64,000 bases of DNA from Diacronema lutheri (Eukaryota; Haptophyta; Pavlovophyceae; Pavlovales; Pavlovaceae): the NCBI GenBank assembly GCA_019448385.1, contig JAGTXO010000006.1, forward strand, positions 930,001 to 994,000, in the 5' to 3' direction. The translations under genes were made by a program, and so were the position numbers. The notes below the pieces were generated by a model, which saw only the letters and a list, made by a program, of their open reading frames with translations, had not been told where the DNA came from and did no database searches. Positions 42,219 through 53,485 of this stretch are shown here, piece after piece (position 1 is the stretch's first letter; each line of letters begins with the position of its first letter).

Positions 42219-44901
42219 TCACACACGCAGGAGCGCGTTGTTGGGCTTGACCAACCCCTCGAGCTCGTCGTCGTCGTCGACGTCCATTGCCTCGATCTCG
42301 AATTGGGCCTCTGGCGCACGCACCGGTGCGCCGGGGGGGGGGGGGAGTGGGGGGGGCGTGGGGGGGGGGGGGGGGGGGCGCCGGCAAGGGAACCGGCGTG
42401 GAGGCGCGACAGGCCGAGTGGCGGGCGCGCAGCGGTGCGCGCGAGCCGACAGTGCGCGCGCGCGGGCGGCGCGCGCGCGTACTCGTGCGGAGCAGGCTCT
42501 TGACCTCCTCATCGCGCCTAATCTTGAGTCGCGTGCGCGACGCCTCGACCCACTTTGGCACGGGCGAGATGGCGCGCACGATGAAGAACTTTGCAGCAAA
42601 GACGAGGTGCTCGACGATCACGACGCCGAGCAGGAAGCGTTCGGGCGTCAAGTTGGGCAGCGCCGTGCGGAGGGTCGCTGAGTAGAAGTAGATGAGCAGC
42701 GCGTTCACCACCACGGACACGACGGAGAGCATCTCGAGGACGGGCAGCAGCGGGCCGACGCCGCTCGCGCCGCGGAAGCGTGGCCGGCGCGACTTGAAGA
42801 GCTTGAGCGCGTCCGTGCGGATCTCGACGTAGTTATTCAGCAGCACAAACATGAGCGCGAGTGGGAAGGCGATGGCGAACGAGCACAGGTACCCAAACTG
42901 CACCGCCATTTCAATCATCTCGACCGTCGTGCCGGCGTAGGCGGGCGAGCGAGCGTCCTTCTCGATCTGCGCAATCTCGCGGCTCGCTGCGGACGCCACG
43001 CCGTCCGAGACGAACTGCATGCCGCGCTGCGCGGCGGGCTTGACGGGAACGCCGGACGCCTCGACGCGCCGCCGGCGCCGCACGTTGCGCGCCCACGCGA
43101 GCACGAGCGGCGCGAGCGTCGACAGGTTGCGCACGCCCTCGAGGCATATCACCACGATCATGTACGCGTTGAGCGCGCCAAGGCAGTCGTCGTTGGGGCA
43201 CGAGTCGACGACGGGCTCGCCGGCGCGGGGCGAGTCTTTCGGGTAGGAAAGGAAGAGGCGGACGCGCTGTCCCTGGAAGAAGGCGATATAGAGCGGCGGC
43301 GTGTACGCGTTGATGAAGCGGAACGTGACGCTCTTCAGGAAGAGCGCGTTCTCGTACTCCGTGTCCGTCCGCCACACTTCAAGTTCCGTCAGCCAGATGC
43401 CGACGTAGGACCAGACGAAGGTCATCACCTGCATGAAGGCCACGTTGACGATCGAGCCGAGGTAAATCCCCCACCATGTATCGCTCAGCTGCGCGCGCAG
43501 GACCACCTTCCACCCGAGAATCGCGACGGCCGCGACCGTCACGCACGTCATAAGCGTGGCGGTGCAGGCGGTCGTCGCGCCGATCCGGCCGTACTGGAGC
43601 AGGGGCGGGATGTAGGGTACCTGCCGCGACTGGATGCCGAGGTCGTCCGTCGGCACGAAGCCGATCGCCGTGTGCACGCCCGCGCGGCGCGTCGAGAGCG
43701 GGTGGCGGATGAATTCGGCGCGCGCCGCCTCGGCCTCTAGGAATTCCTCTGACGCCCAGCGGAAGGCGAGGCCGGCGGAGCGCTGCTTCCACGACTCGAC
43801 GACAAGCGTGCTCCAGATCGCGAGAGCGACCGCGAAGATGGGCAGCAGCTCATTGTCGATCTCGCCCAGGTAGAGCTGCATCGCAAAGACGATCGTTGCG
43901 GGCACAAACATGACGCCTAGGTAGCGCACGTAGTGCTGCATGAAGGCGAACGTGAAGGCAACCTGCTCGCCGTAGTAGGCGCGCAGCGTGTCGACCGGGC
44001 ACGGTTCCCACACGCGCCACAGCCACGCCTCGAGCTTGTCGACGGTCGGCTGATGGTCGAGCGGGAAGATCGCGGTGAACGTGTCGTTCAACGCAACCAG
44101 GTCGTCGGTGTCGAGGCCGGCGCCACCGTCCGTCACGTCCGCTTCAAGCTTGTTGAAGATGATGCGCTGCCGCTCGAGCGACGTGAAGAGGCCGCCGTCC
44201 TCGTGGTCGTCGCGGAACTTCACGCGCGCGTCGGCCGTGTAGGGCTCGTACCCACTCACGCCGGTCAGCGGGTCGGTGTACTGCTCGACGAGCGCCTTCA
44301 TCATGCCCAGCCGCTCTGCCTCCTTCTCGAGCATCTCCTCGCTCGCCGAGAGCACCAAGTACATGTATTTTGGCCTGCCCTGGTGGTCGAGCTTGGTCGA
44401 CTGCCGCCGGCGGAGCGTGAGGCCCGAGTGCGCGATTTGCTTGTAGATCTTGCCGCGCGCGGCCTTCTCCGCCTTCTTGCGCCGCTTGTCACCCTCGCTG
44501 TCTGCCTCCTCTAGCCGGTCGTGCTTGAGCACGAGGATCACGTCCGCCGGCGTGAGGCTCGCGCCGTCCGCGTCCGCCTTGTCCAGCGCGGCCTTGGCCG
44601 GATCGGGCCGCGGGTTGGTGTCGCCGTGAAAGTGGAGCGGCACATGGCCATCCGTTGGCGCATGCGTGGACGCGCGCTTGGGAGCCGAGAGGCGCGCCGG
44701 GCGCGCCGCTGGCGCGCTCGCGTGCTGGCGCGAGCTGGGCGGCTTCATATTGTCCGCGGATTGCGTGCGCGCCGAGCCCGCCGCCGTGACCTTCTCGCCG
44801 GCGGCGAAGATCGACGACCGGCAGCTGCGCCGCGCGCTTCGTGGGTGCGCACCGTCATAAGTGTCGTTGCCACCGATCAGCTTGACCGAGTCGTCCACCA
44901 T
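42219..44901 (-). CDS. Anoctamin/TMEM16-family membrane protein
   Basis: Exons 44901..42483 and 42310..42219 (intron 172 bp, GTACGC...GCCAG) give 836 residues. The N-terminal ~330 residues are cytosolic with a Lys-rich helix. The TMEM16 domain begins at YYGEQVAFTFAFMQHYVRYLG and includes several membrane helices, FINAYTPPLYIAFF (helix 5/6 region) and a stretch after SPAYAGTTVEMIEMAVQFGY, LCSFAIAFPLALMFVLLNNY, EIRTDALKLF and RPRFRGASGVGP, which match the anoctamin signature collinearly. Acidic residues for the helix 6-8 calcium site are present (E in VEMIEMAVQ, EIRTDA). The family are Ca2+-activated chloride channels or lipid scramblases; which one is not decidable. The C-terminus is acidic (DVDDDDELEG). 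An upstream 20-codon frame (ATG at 44995) may be a uORF or alternative first exon. Confidence 0.9.
42333..42378 (-). repeat. Poly-C blocks (C19, C8, C13) ahead of the anoctamin 3' splice site
   Basis: On the gene's strand three C blocks end just upstream of GGCGCACCGGTGCGTGCGCCAG, the acceptor at 42311. They are the only pyrimidine-rich part of this intron. Confidence 0.8.
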
Positions 44902-44998
44902 TTCAACGACACGTCCTGCCTCTGTCGGCCATTCACCCCTCGGCGCTTGGTAGCTTCTGCGAAATGTCCGGAATCTTGTCAGCGCTGTCGTCCATACA

Positions 44999-45100
44999 TA
45001 TACTAACGACGCTTTCCGACGGGTCAACAGATGGGGTCAGGAAGTGCGCAGCGAGGCGCCAGGCGGAGCAGGCCCAAAGGCCCACACGCGCCTAGCCACC
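44999..45100 (+). repeat. Dispersed repeat family, diverged copy D
   Basis: TATACTAACGACGCTT (44999..45014) then CCGACGGGTCAACAG and GTGCGCAGCGAGG. It resembles the 5' half of the copy at 45,637 but lacks the GGGCCGAGGCT core. Confidence 0.5.
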
Positions 45101-45636
45101 GCGCGCCGCCGCCCGCGCGCCGCCGCACCGGTGGCCGCCGTCAACCACACCACCGGCTGACGCGCACGCGCACGCCGAGGCCCGAAGATCGTCGGCGACG
45201 ACCGCCACCCCCGAGCCGCCGCCTGCCACGTCGCCAAGCCGCCCGCCGCCGCTGCAGAGCGGGACGCCCGCCGCCAGCGAGCCGCCGCCCTCCCCGCCGC
45301 GTCGCAGCCCCCTGCCGCCGCCGCGAAGCGCACCGCCACCCGCCGCCAGCGTGGCAAGCGCCGCGATGCTGGCCGCGTGGCCGCGCAGCGCGCCCCGCCA
45401 CCCCCAAACCCACCGACCGGGGCGAAAAGTACGTCGTTCGCGGTGCCGGCGCAGTCGATGGGCAGGGGCGGCGGGGCGCGCGGAGCGCTGCCAGCAGAGC
45501 GCGAGGGCGCAGCCTGGATGGCAAAGGCAGGCGTCGTCAAGGCAGCCGGCGTTTCGAGGCTGCCGGCCGGCACGGCCGCGCCGGCGCGCGCCGCGCCGAC
45601 GGGGACCACGGCGCCTCGCAGCTGTTCAAATTCGAG

Positions 45637-45795
45637 TATACTAACGACGCTTACAGGCGGGTCAGCAGGAGGGGCGCGCACGGGGCCGAGGCTGGACAAA
45701 CGGAGCGAGCGAAAGGGCGCACGCAACATCAGGCCGAAATCAGGGCGTCGACCCTGTGCACGCCGGCAGCGGGAACGGCCGGGACGGCAAGGACG
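45637..45795 (+). repeat. Dispersed repeat family, copy B (longest)
   Basis: Runs TATACTAACGACGCTTACAG, GCGGGTCAGCAGG, GGGGCCGAGGCTGGACAAAC, GGAGCGAGCGAAAGGGCGC, AATCAGGGCGTCGACCCTGT and GCACGCCGGCAGCGGG. It joins the TACTAAC motif to the core seen in copies A and C and so defines the element's orientation. Confidence 0.75.
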
Positions 45796-45867
45796 AGGCT
45801 GGACGCGGCATGGGCGGACACGCGCGCACGCCTAGCCACCCCTCGCATGCCCCCGGCCATACATACC

Positions 45868-47946
45868 TCACACGGCGGCGCTGCTGAGCCGTGCGACGCG
45901 GACATCGGGCAGGCCGAGCGCGGGCACGCCGGGCTCGGCGTACGAGAGCTCCCAGTTGGACAGCTGAAAGGCGCGCAGCGCGTCGAGCGCGGCGCGCGCG
46001 CGTGGCGTGAGCGCGCCACCCGGCGCGCCTGTCCAACGCTCAACGACGCCGGGCAGCATGTCGCAGAGCGCGCCGAGCGTGGCGTCGCGCAGCCCCTCGA
46101 TCGCGCGCCGCGTGAGCCCGTCGGCGGCGGCGCGCGTCTCGAGCTGTAGCCGCATCGCACAGCACGCCACCAGCTCGCACAGGCAGACGACCGCGTCGCT
46201 CGCCACGCGTCGCGCGAGCGCGAGGGACTCGTCGCGCGCCGCGCGTGCGTGCACGTCGTGCTCGGCCGCGGCGGCCGCGGCGGCGGTTGGGAACGCAGAG
46301 ATGAAGCAGTCGACGTCGTATAGCAGCCGCGCACTCAGCCGGCGGAACAGCCGCACCGTCCGCCGCCGGTCCGCCCATGGCGCAAAGCCATGCGCAAAGA
46401 GCTGGCCGAGCAGCCGACCGGCGGCCAGCTCGCCGCCTCCGCCGCCTCCGCCGCCTCCGTCGCCCCCGCTGCCTCCGCCGCCGCCGCCGCCGCCGCAGCT
46501 GTCGCCGCCGCCGCCATCGCCGTGGGCCTCGAGCGCGTCGGCGCCGCGCGCGGGCAAGTAGGTAACGTCGGCCGCGAAGACGCGCGACATGCCCACCTGC
46601 TCGCCTTCCGAGTCCGCACCGTGCTCGTGCGCCCAGTGGCAGAGGAATGACGTGCCGACGCGCGAGCCAGCGCGCACGCGTGAGAGCAGCATGTCGGCAA
46701 AACCGCCGTTGGCCTTGTCGATGGCCGCACAGCCGCTCGACGGGTCGCACGCGGCGAACGCGACCGCGGCGAGCGCCATGCGCGGCGCCTCGCTCCACGC
46801 GAGCCGTGCGAGCGGCGGCGGCGGCGGCGCGGCCGCAGCGCCAGCGACGGGCGTGTCGGCCGGCGCGGCGTGCGCCTCAGCGGGCCTGCCAGGCGCGCCG
46901 TCCGCCAGCGTGGGGTTTGCCGTGGCCATGTCGTAGCACGCGAGCGCGAGCGTGCCGAACGCGGCCGGGTTGCACGCGAGCTGCGCGCTGACGAGGCCAG
47001 GCTGCAGTTGCGCGAGCCACCAGACACTGTCGGCGCACGTGAGCAGCTCGACGCCGTCGGCGCTGCTGCGGCACACGCGCGCCGACGGCGCGGTGGGCAC
47101 GTGCGCGCGCACGGGCGCGCTCGCCGCGAGCCGCTCGAGCTGCTCGAGCGCGCGCGAGGTGATGCCGCGCGCGGCCTCGTGCCACGCGCGGCTCACCTCC
47201 CAGCAGCGGCCGAGCGTACGCCCGTCCGTGTGGTGCAGGACGGCGGTGAGCAAGTCGAAGCCGAGCATCGCGACGGGCGGCGCGTCGTCGTCGACCGCCG
47301 GCGCGGCCGCGTTCGCGCCCGGCGGCGGCGACGGCGGCCACGCCGCGGTTGCGCGCGCGGGCGAGTCGCCCGCGACGGCAGCGCGCGCGAGGGCGCGCTC
47401 CACCGCGCGGAGCAGCTCGGCCATCTCGGCGTGGCGTGCACGCAGCTGCGCGGCCACAAGGGGCAGCCAAACGACGTCGCCGTCCGTCGACGTGCGTAGC
47501 CAGCCCGGCGCATGCGCGACGTGGAAGAGCACGCGCATGACGCCGTCTGGGCACCGAACGGTGGGACGCTCGAGCGCGTACGCAACCGCGTGCACGCCGG
47601 CCGCGGGCTCGAGCTCGAGCGCGACACCCAGCGACGCGCGCAGCGCGCGGCGCGCGCACGCGCTCGTCGACTCTCCGCCCGCAAGCCCCTCTCTTGGGAA
47701 GCCCCACTCGCCCGCGGCCTGGTCGCCCGCGCGGAGCGACGCGCAAGGCCTCGCCGCGCGCGCGCACCGCGGCTTGCCGCGCACGAGCAGGTAATGCACG
47801 GTTGGCCGGCCGGCGAGCGCGCCCCAACGGTAGACAACCACCCCGACGCGATTTGGCCGCGCCTCCGCCAGACGCTGCGCGCGCTCGGCGATGTCCGCGC
47901 ACGCGCTCGCGCCGCCGGTCGTGGTCGTGGACTCGAACTCCCCCAT
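45868..47946 (-). CDS. Nudix-like / F-box fusion protein
   Basis: A single 692-residue frame from the ATG at 47946. Residues ~32-165 resemble a Nudix fold of the Dcp2 type: RVGVVVYRWG, HYLLVRGKP, GEWGFPREGLAGGEST, then SACARRALRASLGV. The Nudix box is degenerate: RExxEE reads RALRAS, so all three catalytic Glu are absent and hydrolysis is unlikely. Residues ~227-262 (MLGFDLLTAVLHHTDGRTL, then RCWEVSRAWHEAAR) fit an F-box, the SKP1-binding element of SCF ubiquitin ligases. The remaining ~430 residues are helical and Ala-rich with a poly-Gly loop. A plausible reading is an F-box substrate adaptor that uses a dead Nudix domain to bind a nucleotide-like ligand; this is inference. Confidence 0.68.
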   Translation of the reverse strand: MGEFESTTTTGGASACADIAERAQRLAEARPNRVGVVVYRWGALAGRPTVHYLLVRGKPRCARAARPCASLRAGDQAAGEWGFPREGLAGGESTSACARRALRASLGVALELEPAAGVHAVAYALERPTVRCPDGVMRVLFHVAHAPGWLRTSTDGDVVWLPLVAAQLRARHAEMAELLRAVERALARAAVAGDSPARATAAWPPSPPPGANAAAPAVDDDAPPVAMLGFDLLTAVLHHTDGRTLGRCWEVSRAWHEAARGITSRALEQLERLAASAPVRAHVPTAPSARVCRSSADGVELLTCADSVWWLAQLQPGLVSAQLACNPAAFGTLALACYDMATANPTLADGAPGRPAEAHAAPADTPVAGAAAAPPPPPLARLAWSEAPRMALAAVAFAACDPSSGCAAIDKANGGFADMLLSRVRAGSRVGTSFLCHWAHEHGADSEGEQVGMSRVFAADVTYLPARGADALEAHGDGGGGDSCGGGGGGGGSGGDGGGGGGGGGELAAGRLLGQLFAHGFAPWADRRRTVRLFRRLSARLLYDVDCFISAFPTAAAAAAAEHDVHARAARDESLALARRVASDAVVCLCELVACCAMRLQLETRAAADGLTRRAIEGLRDATLGALCDMLPGVVERWTGAPGGALTPRARAALDALRAFQLSNWELSYAEPGVPALGLPDVRVARLSSAAV

Positions 47947-48234
47947 GGCGGCGGGACAGCCGAGTGAGATGAGGGAGACAAATGGTCCCCCATAATATGA
48001 AGGGGAGGAAGAAGCGGCAAGTATGGGGAGGTACTAGGGCGTATTCTAAAATGTTTTCCTCACAACTCCCGTGCGCGTCAGAGGGATGGCGGAGTAAACC
48101 GGTTGCCGAAGCCGAGGCCCGCACCCCGCACGCGCCCCGCCAGACCGGCGCGCCCCTGGCCTGCAAGGCTGCGGCGCTCAACCATAGCCAGCCGCGAGGA
48201 GGCGTGGGCGCCTCAGCCGCCCGCCCACCCGCTG

Positions 48235-50128
48235 ATGGCCAGTCACGACGACGACGAGAAGGCACTGGGGTCTCGCAAGATGCCGCGCACAAACCGGTAC
48301 GCAAAGTGCCTGGTGCTCGTGTGCATCAACCTGTCCAACCTGGTGTGTCATTCGGTCTACTCGGTGCTTGCGTCCTTCTTCCCGCAGGAGGCGCGCGCCA
48401 AGGGCCTGTCCGACGAGCCGATCGGCCTCGTGTTTGCGGTCTTCGCGGCCGTCATCTTTATCTCGGCGCCCTTCGTCTCGACCGCGCTCAACTCGCACGG
48501 CAAGCGCGCGGTCTACGTGTCGGGGCAGGCGATCGTGGCGGTGGGCACAATGTTCTTCGCCTGTGCCGATAACATCACCAACCTGCCCGCCTACTTCTCG
48601 TGGTGCTTCGTGCTGCGGTGCGTGCAGGGCTTTGGCTCGGCGCTCGAGGAGACGGCCGCGTACGCGCTCATCGCGGAGATCGACCCGGAGGCGGTCTCGT
48701 TCAACCTGGGTGTGACGGAGATCTCGACTGGCCTTGGCTATATGATCGGACCGACCGTCGGCGGCTTCCTCTTCTCCGTCGGCGGCTTTGCGCTCCCGTT
48801 TGTCGCCATCGGCGTTGCGCTGCTGCCTGCCATCCTCCTCATCCTCTGGATCGTGCCGGACGACCGGCTGACGGGCAGGCAGCAGGCGGCGGCGCGCGAG
48901 GAGCTGGCGGCGTCGACGCCGATGCGCCACCTCCTCGCCCGCCCGCAGATCTTCGCGATCGCGCTCACCGCCATCCTGGGCAACTCGGACTATGCTTTCC
49001 TCGAGCCGACGCTCGCCGGCCACGTCGAGAGCATCGCGACATCGTCGACGGCGGTCGGCATGCTCTTCTCGGTCACGTCGCTCACGTACACGCTCGCCGC
49101 GCCGCTGATGGGCTGGCTCTCGCACAAGGATAAGATGGGCCCGCGCAACGTGATCATCCTCGGTGCGCACGCGCGCGGCGCGCGCGCGCGCGCGCCTCCG
49201 CCCGAGTCCCGAGTCCCGAGTCCAAATGGCTGATCACGTTGCGCTGATCACGTTGCGCGGGCCAGGCGGCAGGCAGCACGTTGCGCGTCAGACTGATCAC
49301 CTTGTCCGCTGATCCAGCGCGCGGCGCGCGCGCGTGCCTCACGCGAGCCGGCGCCGTGGCATGCGGCGTTGCGCGCGCGCGCGCGTGCATCGCGTGCCGT
49401 GCGCTCTGTCGTCACGCGGCGCAGGCATCGCGCTGCAGGCTGCGGGCTTCTTGTTGATTGGCCCGTCGCCGCTCCTGCCGCTCGCGCACCGTGCGGAGGA
49501 GGCCATGTCGCTCTCGGTTCTCTGCGGAGCGCTCTTCCTCTTCGGGCTGGGCGAGGCGATGAGCATGACGCCGCTCATGGAGGACATGATGTGCGCGCCG
49601 AGCGAGCGCGCGCGCGCGCGCGCTCGCTCGGCGCGCGCGCGCGCCGTGCGCGATGCGCGCCGGCCGCACCGCCGGCCCGTGCGCGCCCGTCGCTCAGCTG
49701 TCGACGCATCGCATCGCCTCGCCTTGCGCGCCAGGCTGTCGTGCGTCGACCGGAAGGACGACGCGATCAACGCGCTGTCCGCGCTGATGACGAGCTGCTT
49801 CTCGCTCGGCCAGATGATCGGCCCGCTGATCGGCTCCTTCATGGCCGCACGCCTCGGCTTCCGCTGGGCGTCTACGTTGCTCGCGCTTGGGCTGATGCTG
49901 CATGCGTGCGTGCTCGTCTACCTCCAGCGGCTCTCCAAGCCGCACCAGGCGGGCTCGATGCTCGCTGCGCTCACCGGCCAGCTGCCGCATAGCCCTGTCG
50001 GAGCCGACGAGCTCTCCGCGCTCAACGCGCACGGCGACGATATACGCGTGGCGCACGGTGACATCGACCATGACGACGACGGCGGGTCGAGCGACGCGGC
50101 GAGGCTGCAACGCAAATGGCAGAGTTGA
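48235..50128 (+). CDS. Major facilitator superfamily transporter
   Basis: Exons 48235..49162, 49425..49590 and 49735..50128 give 495 residues. Introns of 262 and 144 bp start GTGCGC and end GCGCAG/GCCAG; the second is a multiple of three and can be read through. Twelve hydrophobic segments are visible. MFS features include NSHGKRAVYVSGQAI (loop 2-3), RCVQGFGSALEETAAYALIAE (helix 4 RxxQGxG), GYMIGPTVGGFLF (helix 5 motif C-like), LMGWLSHKDKMGPRNVIILG (loop 8-9) and MIGPLIGSFMAARLGFRWAS (helix 11). The layout is close to the SLC18/DHA1-like drug-proton antiporter group. Substrate not inferable. The start is 288 bp from the divergent Nudix/F-box start. Confidence 0.88.
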
Positions 50129-50140
50129 AGCGGCGGGGAA

Positions 50141-50169
50141 GGGGGGGGGGGGGGGGGGGGGGGGGGGGG
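50141..50169 (+). repeat. 29-bp poly-G tract
   Basis: An unbroken run of G in the 126-bp gap between the convergent MFS and SART3 stop codons. Confidence 0.95.
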
Positions 50170-50254
50170 AAGGAAAATGTACACCACCAAAAGCCGTTTC
50201 CCACACGCCTACGTTCAGAGATCAGTGTTGCTCCTTGCTCGCTCACGCCGTCAC

Positions 50255-53200
50255 TTACGCGCCGCGCTTGGCAAGGAAGAGCGCCCGGAACGCGTCGTTG
50301 GAGCCGACGGGCGCGCGCGTGACATGTTCTTCTGCGGGTGCGGAAGCGGCCGCAGGAGCCGCAGCACCACCGCGCGGCGGGAGCGCGACCGCGGGCTTGC
50401 GCGCGACCCCGCGCGGCACGAAGGCGCGCAGGCTGCGCGCCGCGCGGCGCGGCGGTACGGGGCACGCGCGACGGGGCACGGGGCACGCACGGGCGCGCTC
50501 GTGAGCGAGCGCGCGGCGCGCTGGCCGCGCGCGCGAACGCGCGCCGGGCACTCGAGCGCGCGAGCGCGCGGGTGCGCGCGCGCTCGCACCCGCCTCTGCC
50601 GGCCCGCGCCGCGCGCGCCACGTCTCCGCCCCCGCGGCCGAGCGCCTCGCCACCCGCCGCGTCGCTCGACGGCTGCTGCCGCGCCTGCGCGATGGCGAGC
50701 GGCCGGCCGTGGACGAGCGCACCGTCGAGCTGCGCGCGCGCGGCGGCCGCCGCGTCGGCGAGCAGGTACTCAATGTAGGCGAAGCCCTTGGGCTGGCCGT
50801 CCTTGTTTGGGATCAGCCGCACGCCGTCCGCGCCAAGGGTGCCGTGCGCGCCAAAGAGCTCGCGCAGCTCGTCGGCTGAGACGGCGGCGGCGAGGTTGGA
50901 CACGTAGAGCGTGCGCGGGTCTTCCGGCGCGCCGCGCTTGGCCGGCGGCTTGGAGATGGCGACGGCGACGCGCTGCCCGCGCAGGAAGACGCCGTTCAAG
51001 TCGAGCGCGTACGACGTCGCCTCGGCGCACGCGCGCGCGCTGTCCTCGCCGCCATCCGCCGCGCCCACGTCGACGTACGCACAGCCGCGGAACCTGCCGG
51101 TCGCCTTCTCGCGCACCATCCGCACGTCGAGGACCGCGGGCCGCGCGGCGCCCGGCGCATCGACGCGGAAGGCGCCGTGCGAGTTGCTCGTCCACGCGGC
51201 GACGAGCGGCGCGTCGACTGACTTCTCGAGGTTGGAGAAGAAGAGCGTCTTGACGTGCGCGCGGCGCGGAGGCGGCGGCGACTCGGCGGCAGGCGGTGCG
51301 GACTCTGCGCGCGCCACCGCCGCCGCCGCCGCCGCTGGCGCGCCGCCGTCACAGCCGCCGCCGCTCTCCCCTCGCGCGCGCGCGCGCGCGCGCGCTGGCG
51401 CCGCGCCGCGCCCCGCGGCGGTGGCCGTGGCGGTGGCGGCGCGCTTGGCGCTGGGCTCCGTGCGCACCTCCGCCCCCGCGTCCGCCGCACCCGACTCGAG
51501 GCCGCGCTTGGTGCGCCTGCGCGCGTCGCCGCTTTCGCCACGCGCCTCGCCGCGCCCGGCGCCCCCACGGCCGCCGCCATCGGCGCCGGCACGCGCCGCG
51601 CGCCCAGCGCGCGCGCCCGCGCCCACGCTGCTGCGCGCGCGCGCACCCATGTCCCATGGCCCCACGCTCGCCGCCGCCGCGGCGCGCGCCGCGCCCTCGG
51701 CGGCCTTCCTGCCCGCGCGCGCGAGTGCGAGCGCCAACTCGTCGGCCGAGCCGTGCGCCTCCTCAAAGCGCACCCACGCGTCGCTCAGCAGGGCGGGTGC
51801 GTCCTGCACCGAGTTGACGCCGCGCTTGAAGAGCGCGCGCGCGTGCGCGTGCGCGCACACCGCGCCACCCTCGGCCGTCTCGAGCACGAGCGCGATTGCC
51901 TCGAGCCACGCGGCCGCGCGCGTGCCCTGTCGGCGCAAGATGTTCTCCCATCGCGCGCGCGCGCCCGCCGCGTCGCCCAGGCGCATCGCCTCAACGCGCG
52001 CGCAGAGCCGGGCGAAGCGGTCGTCGGCGTCGGCGTTCGGGAACACGCCCGCCGCACCGAGATAATGCTCGCCCAGCGCGAACGCGTGCCGCAGCGCCGC
52101 CACCTGCTCGTCGCTCGGCCGCGCGGGAGGCACCGCGAGCTGCCTGCACAAGTGCGCGACGTAGGCGCAGAGGAGGGCGGCGTAGTCGGGGCCGCCGCCG
52201 CGCAGGCCGCACGCGCAGCCGGCGGCGAAGGCGGCGGCGCCGCGCTCGGCCGCCATGCCAAACCTATCGAGCTCGAGCAGCGCCGCCGCCCACAGCTCGG
52301 CCGAGACCGCGATGTTGCGCGCGGCACGCTCGCAAATCGACGCCGCGCGAGCGCCGACCGTGCGCTGCGCGCGCGCGTAGGCAACGTACTCGAGCCACGC
52401 GGGCTCGAAGAGCGGCGCGGCGGCGACGCATCGCTCGTACACGACGCACGCGCGCGCCGCCGAGCGGCTCGCCTCGTGCGCCGCGTACGCCTGCCATCGC
52501 ACCCACTGCTGCGCGGAGAGTGTGTGCGCGGCGGCCGCGCAGACGCTCTCCGCCTCCTTCCCGCCGTCGATGAGCGCGCGCTCGTGCTCAAGGAGCGCGC
52601 CGAGCGCGCGCTGCGCGCCGTCCGCGCGCGCGAGCACCTCCTCGTCCACCACCTCGCCGCACGACGCCGCCCACGCGGCATATTCACGCCGCGCGCCGTC
52701 AAGGTCGAGGAGGGGCGTGCACAATCGACGGCGGTAAACGGCACGCACGCGCGCGGCCTGCGCGGCGAGGGCGGTGGGCTCGGCGGCGGCGTCGTCGCGC
52801 AGCGCGTCGAGCAGCTGCCGCTCGAAGAGCGTGTACGCCGCCCACAGCTTGCCCCCCTCGAGCACGTGCGCACCCGCGGCTGCGACCGCGTCCTCGAGCG
52901 CCGCTCGCGCGGCGGCCTCGCCGTCCTCCGCAGCGCCTCCGCCGCCACCCTCGAGCACGAAGAGCGCGCGTTCGAGCCAGAGCGCGGGCGAGAGGTAGTC
53001 CGCCGTGCCCCGTGCGTACAGCGCGAGCACGTACGCGCCGTGCGCGCGCGCCGCCTCAGCGCTGACGCCGCCGGGTGCCGCGCCGGCCGCGGCCGCGATC
53101 TGCCGCTTCTCGTCGGCGATCCACTCGCGCCAGAGGCGCTCACAGAGGGGAAACTGCGCGCTCATCACCTCGCGCGCGTGTCGCGCGCCATTCACGTCAC

Positions 53201-53474
53201 CCGAGCCGCGCAGCAGCTCGATGAGCCGCACGTGCGCGTCGTACAGCCGTCCGTTGGCCGCGAGCTGGTGGCGCAGCGACGCGATCTCGGCCGCCGCGTC
53301 CGCGGGCGGCACGTGCTCGACGGCGGCGGGCTGGGGCGGCGCGGCCGGCTGCTCGGCGGCGTGAACATCCTCAGGCGTGCCATCATCGTCTTCGGACGCG
53401 TCGCCCTCCCCCTCCTCCTCCTCGTCTGACGAGAGCAAGTCCGCTGCGTCCACGTCCTCGTCCTCGCGCTCCAT
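50255..53474 (-). CDS. SART3: SART3/Prp24-like U4/U6 snRNP recycling factor
   Basis: Exons 53474..50590 and 50432..50255 (intron 157 bp, GTGCGA...GCGCAG) give 1,020 residues. Order: an acidic N-terminus; HAT (half-TPR) repeats from ~55 to ~600 (LWREWIADEK, WVRWQAYAAHEASR, PAWLEYVAYARAQRT, ARARWENILRRQG); a low-complexity basic linker; RRM1 near 738 (KTLFFSNLEKS, RFRGCAYVDV) and RRM2 near 855 (RTLYVSNLAAAVS, PKGFAYIEYL). The C-terminal motif SNDAFRALFLAKR matches the conserved Lsm-binding tail of SART3/Prp24. The protein anneals U4 to U6 snRNA and in animals concentrates in Cajal bodies through coilin. The start is 11 bp from the divergent coilin-like start. Confidence 0.93.
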
Positions 53475-53485
53475 CGTGCGCGGGG
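53475..53485. promoter_or_regulatory. 11-bp divergent spacer between SART3 and the coilin-like gene
   Basis: Only GTGCGCGGGG-type sequence lies between the two ATGs. Both transcripts must therefore start inside, or very near, the other gene's coding sequence, giving overlapping antisense 5' ends. Confidence 0.6.

Larger units (their letters stand above)
44902..45867. other. Intergenic stretch with repeat copies, no supported gene
   Basis: Between the anoctamin start and the Nudix/F-box stop. It holds two members of the TATACTAACGACGCTT-linked repeat (near 45,000-45,100 and 45,637-45,795), both followed at some distance by a CACGCGCNCGCCTAGCCACC-like string (45,095 and 45,830). The remaining CGCCG-rich sequence has long open frames on both strands of purely Ala/Arg/Pro composition, which I do not treat as genes. 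Confidence 0.55.

Noticed and set aside
45037-45729. Minus-strand 230-codon Ala/Arg frame upstream of anoctamin
   Set aside because: Crosses the dispersed repeat and has no domain, signal or conserved pattern.
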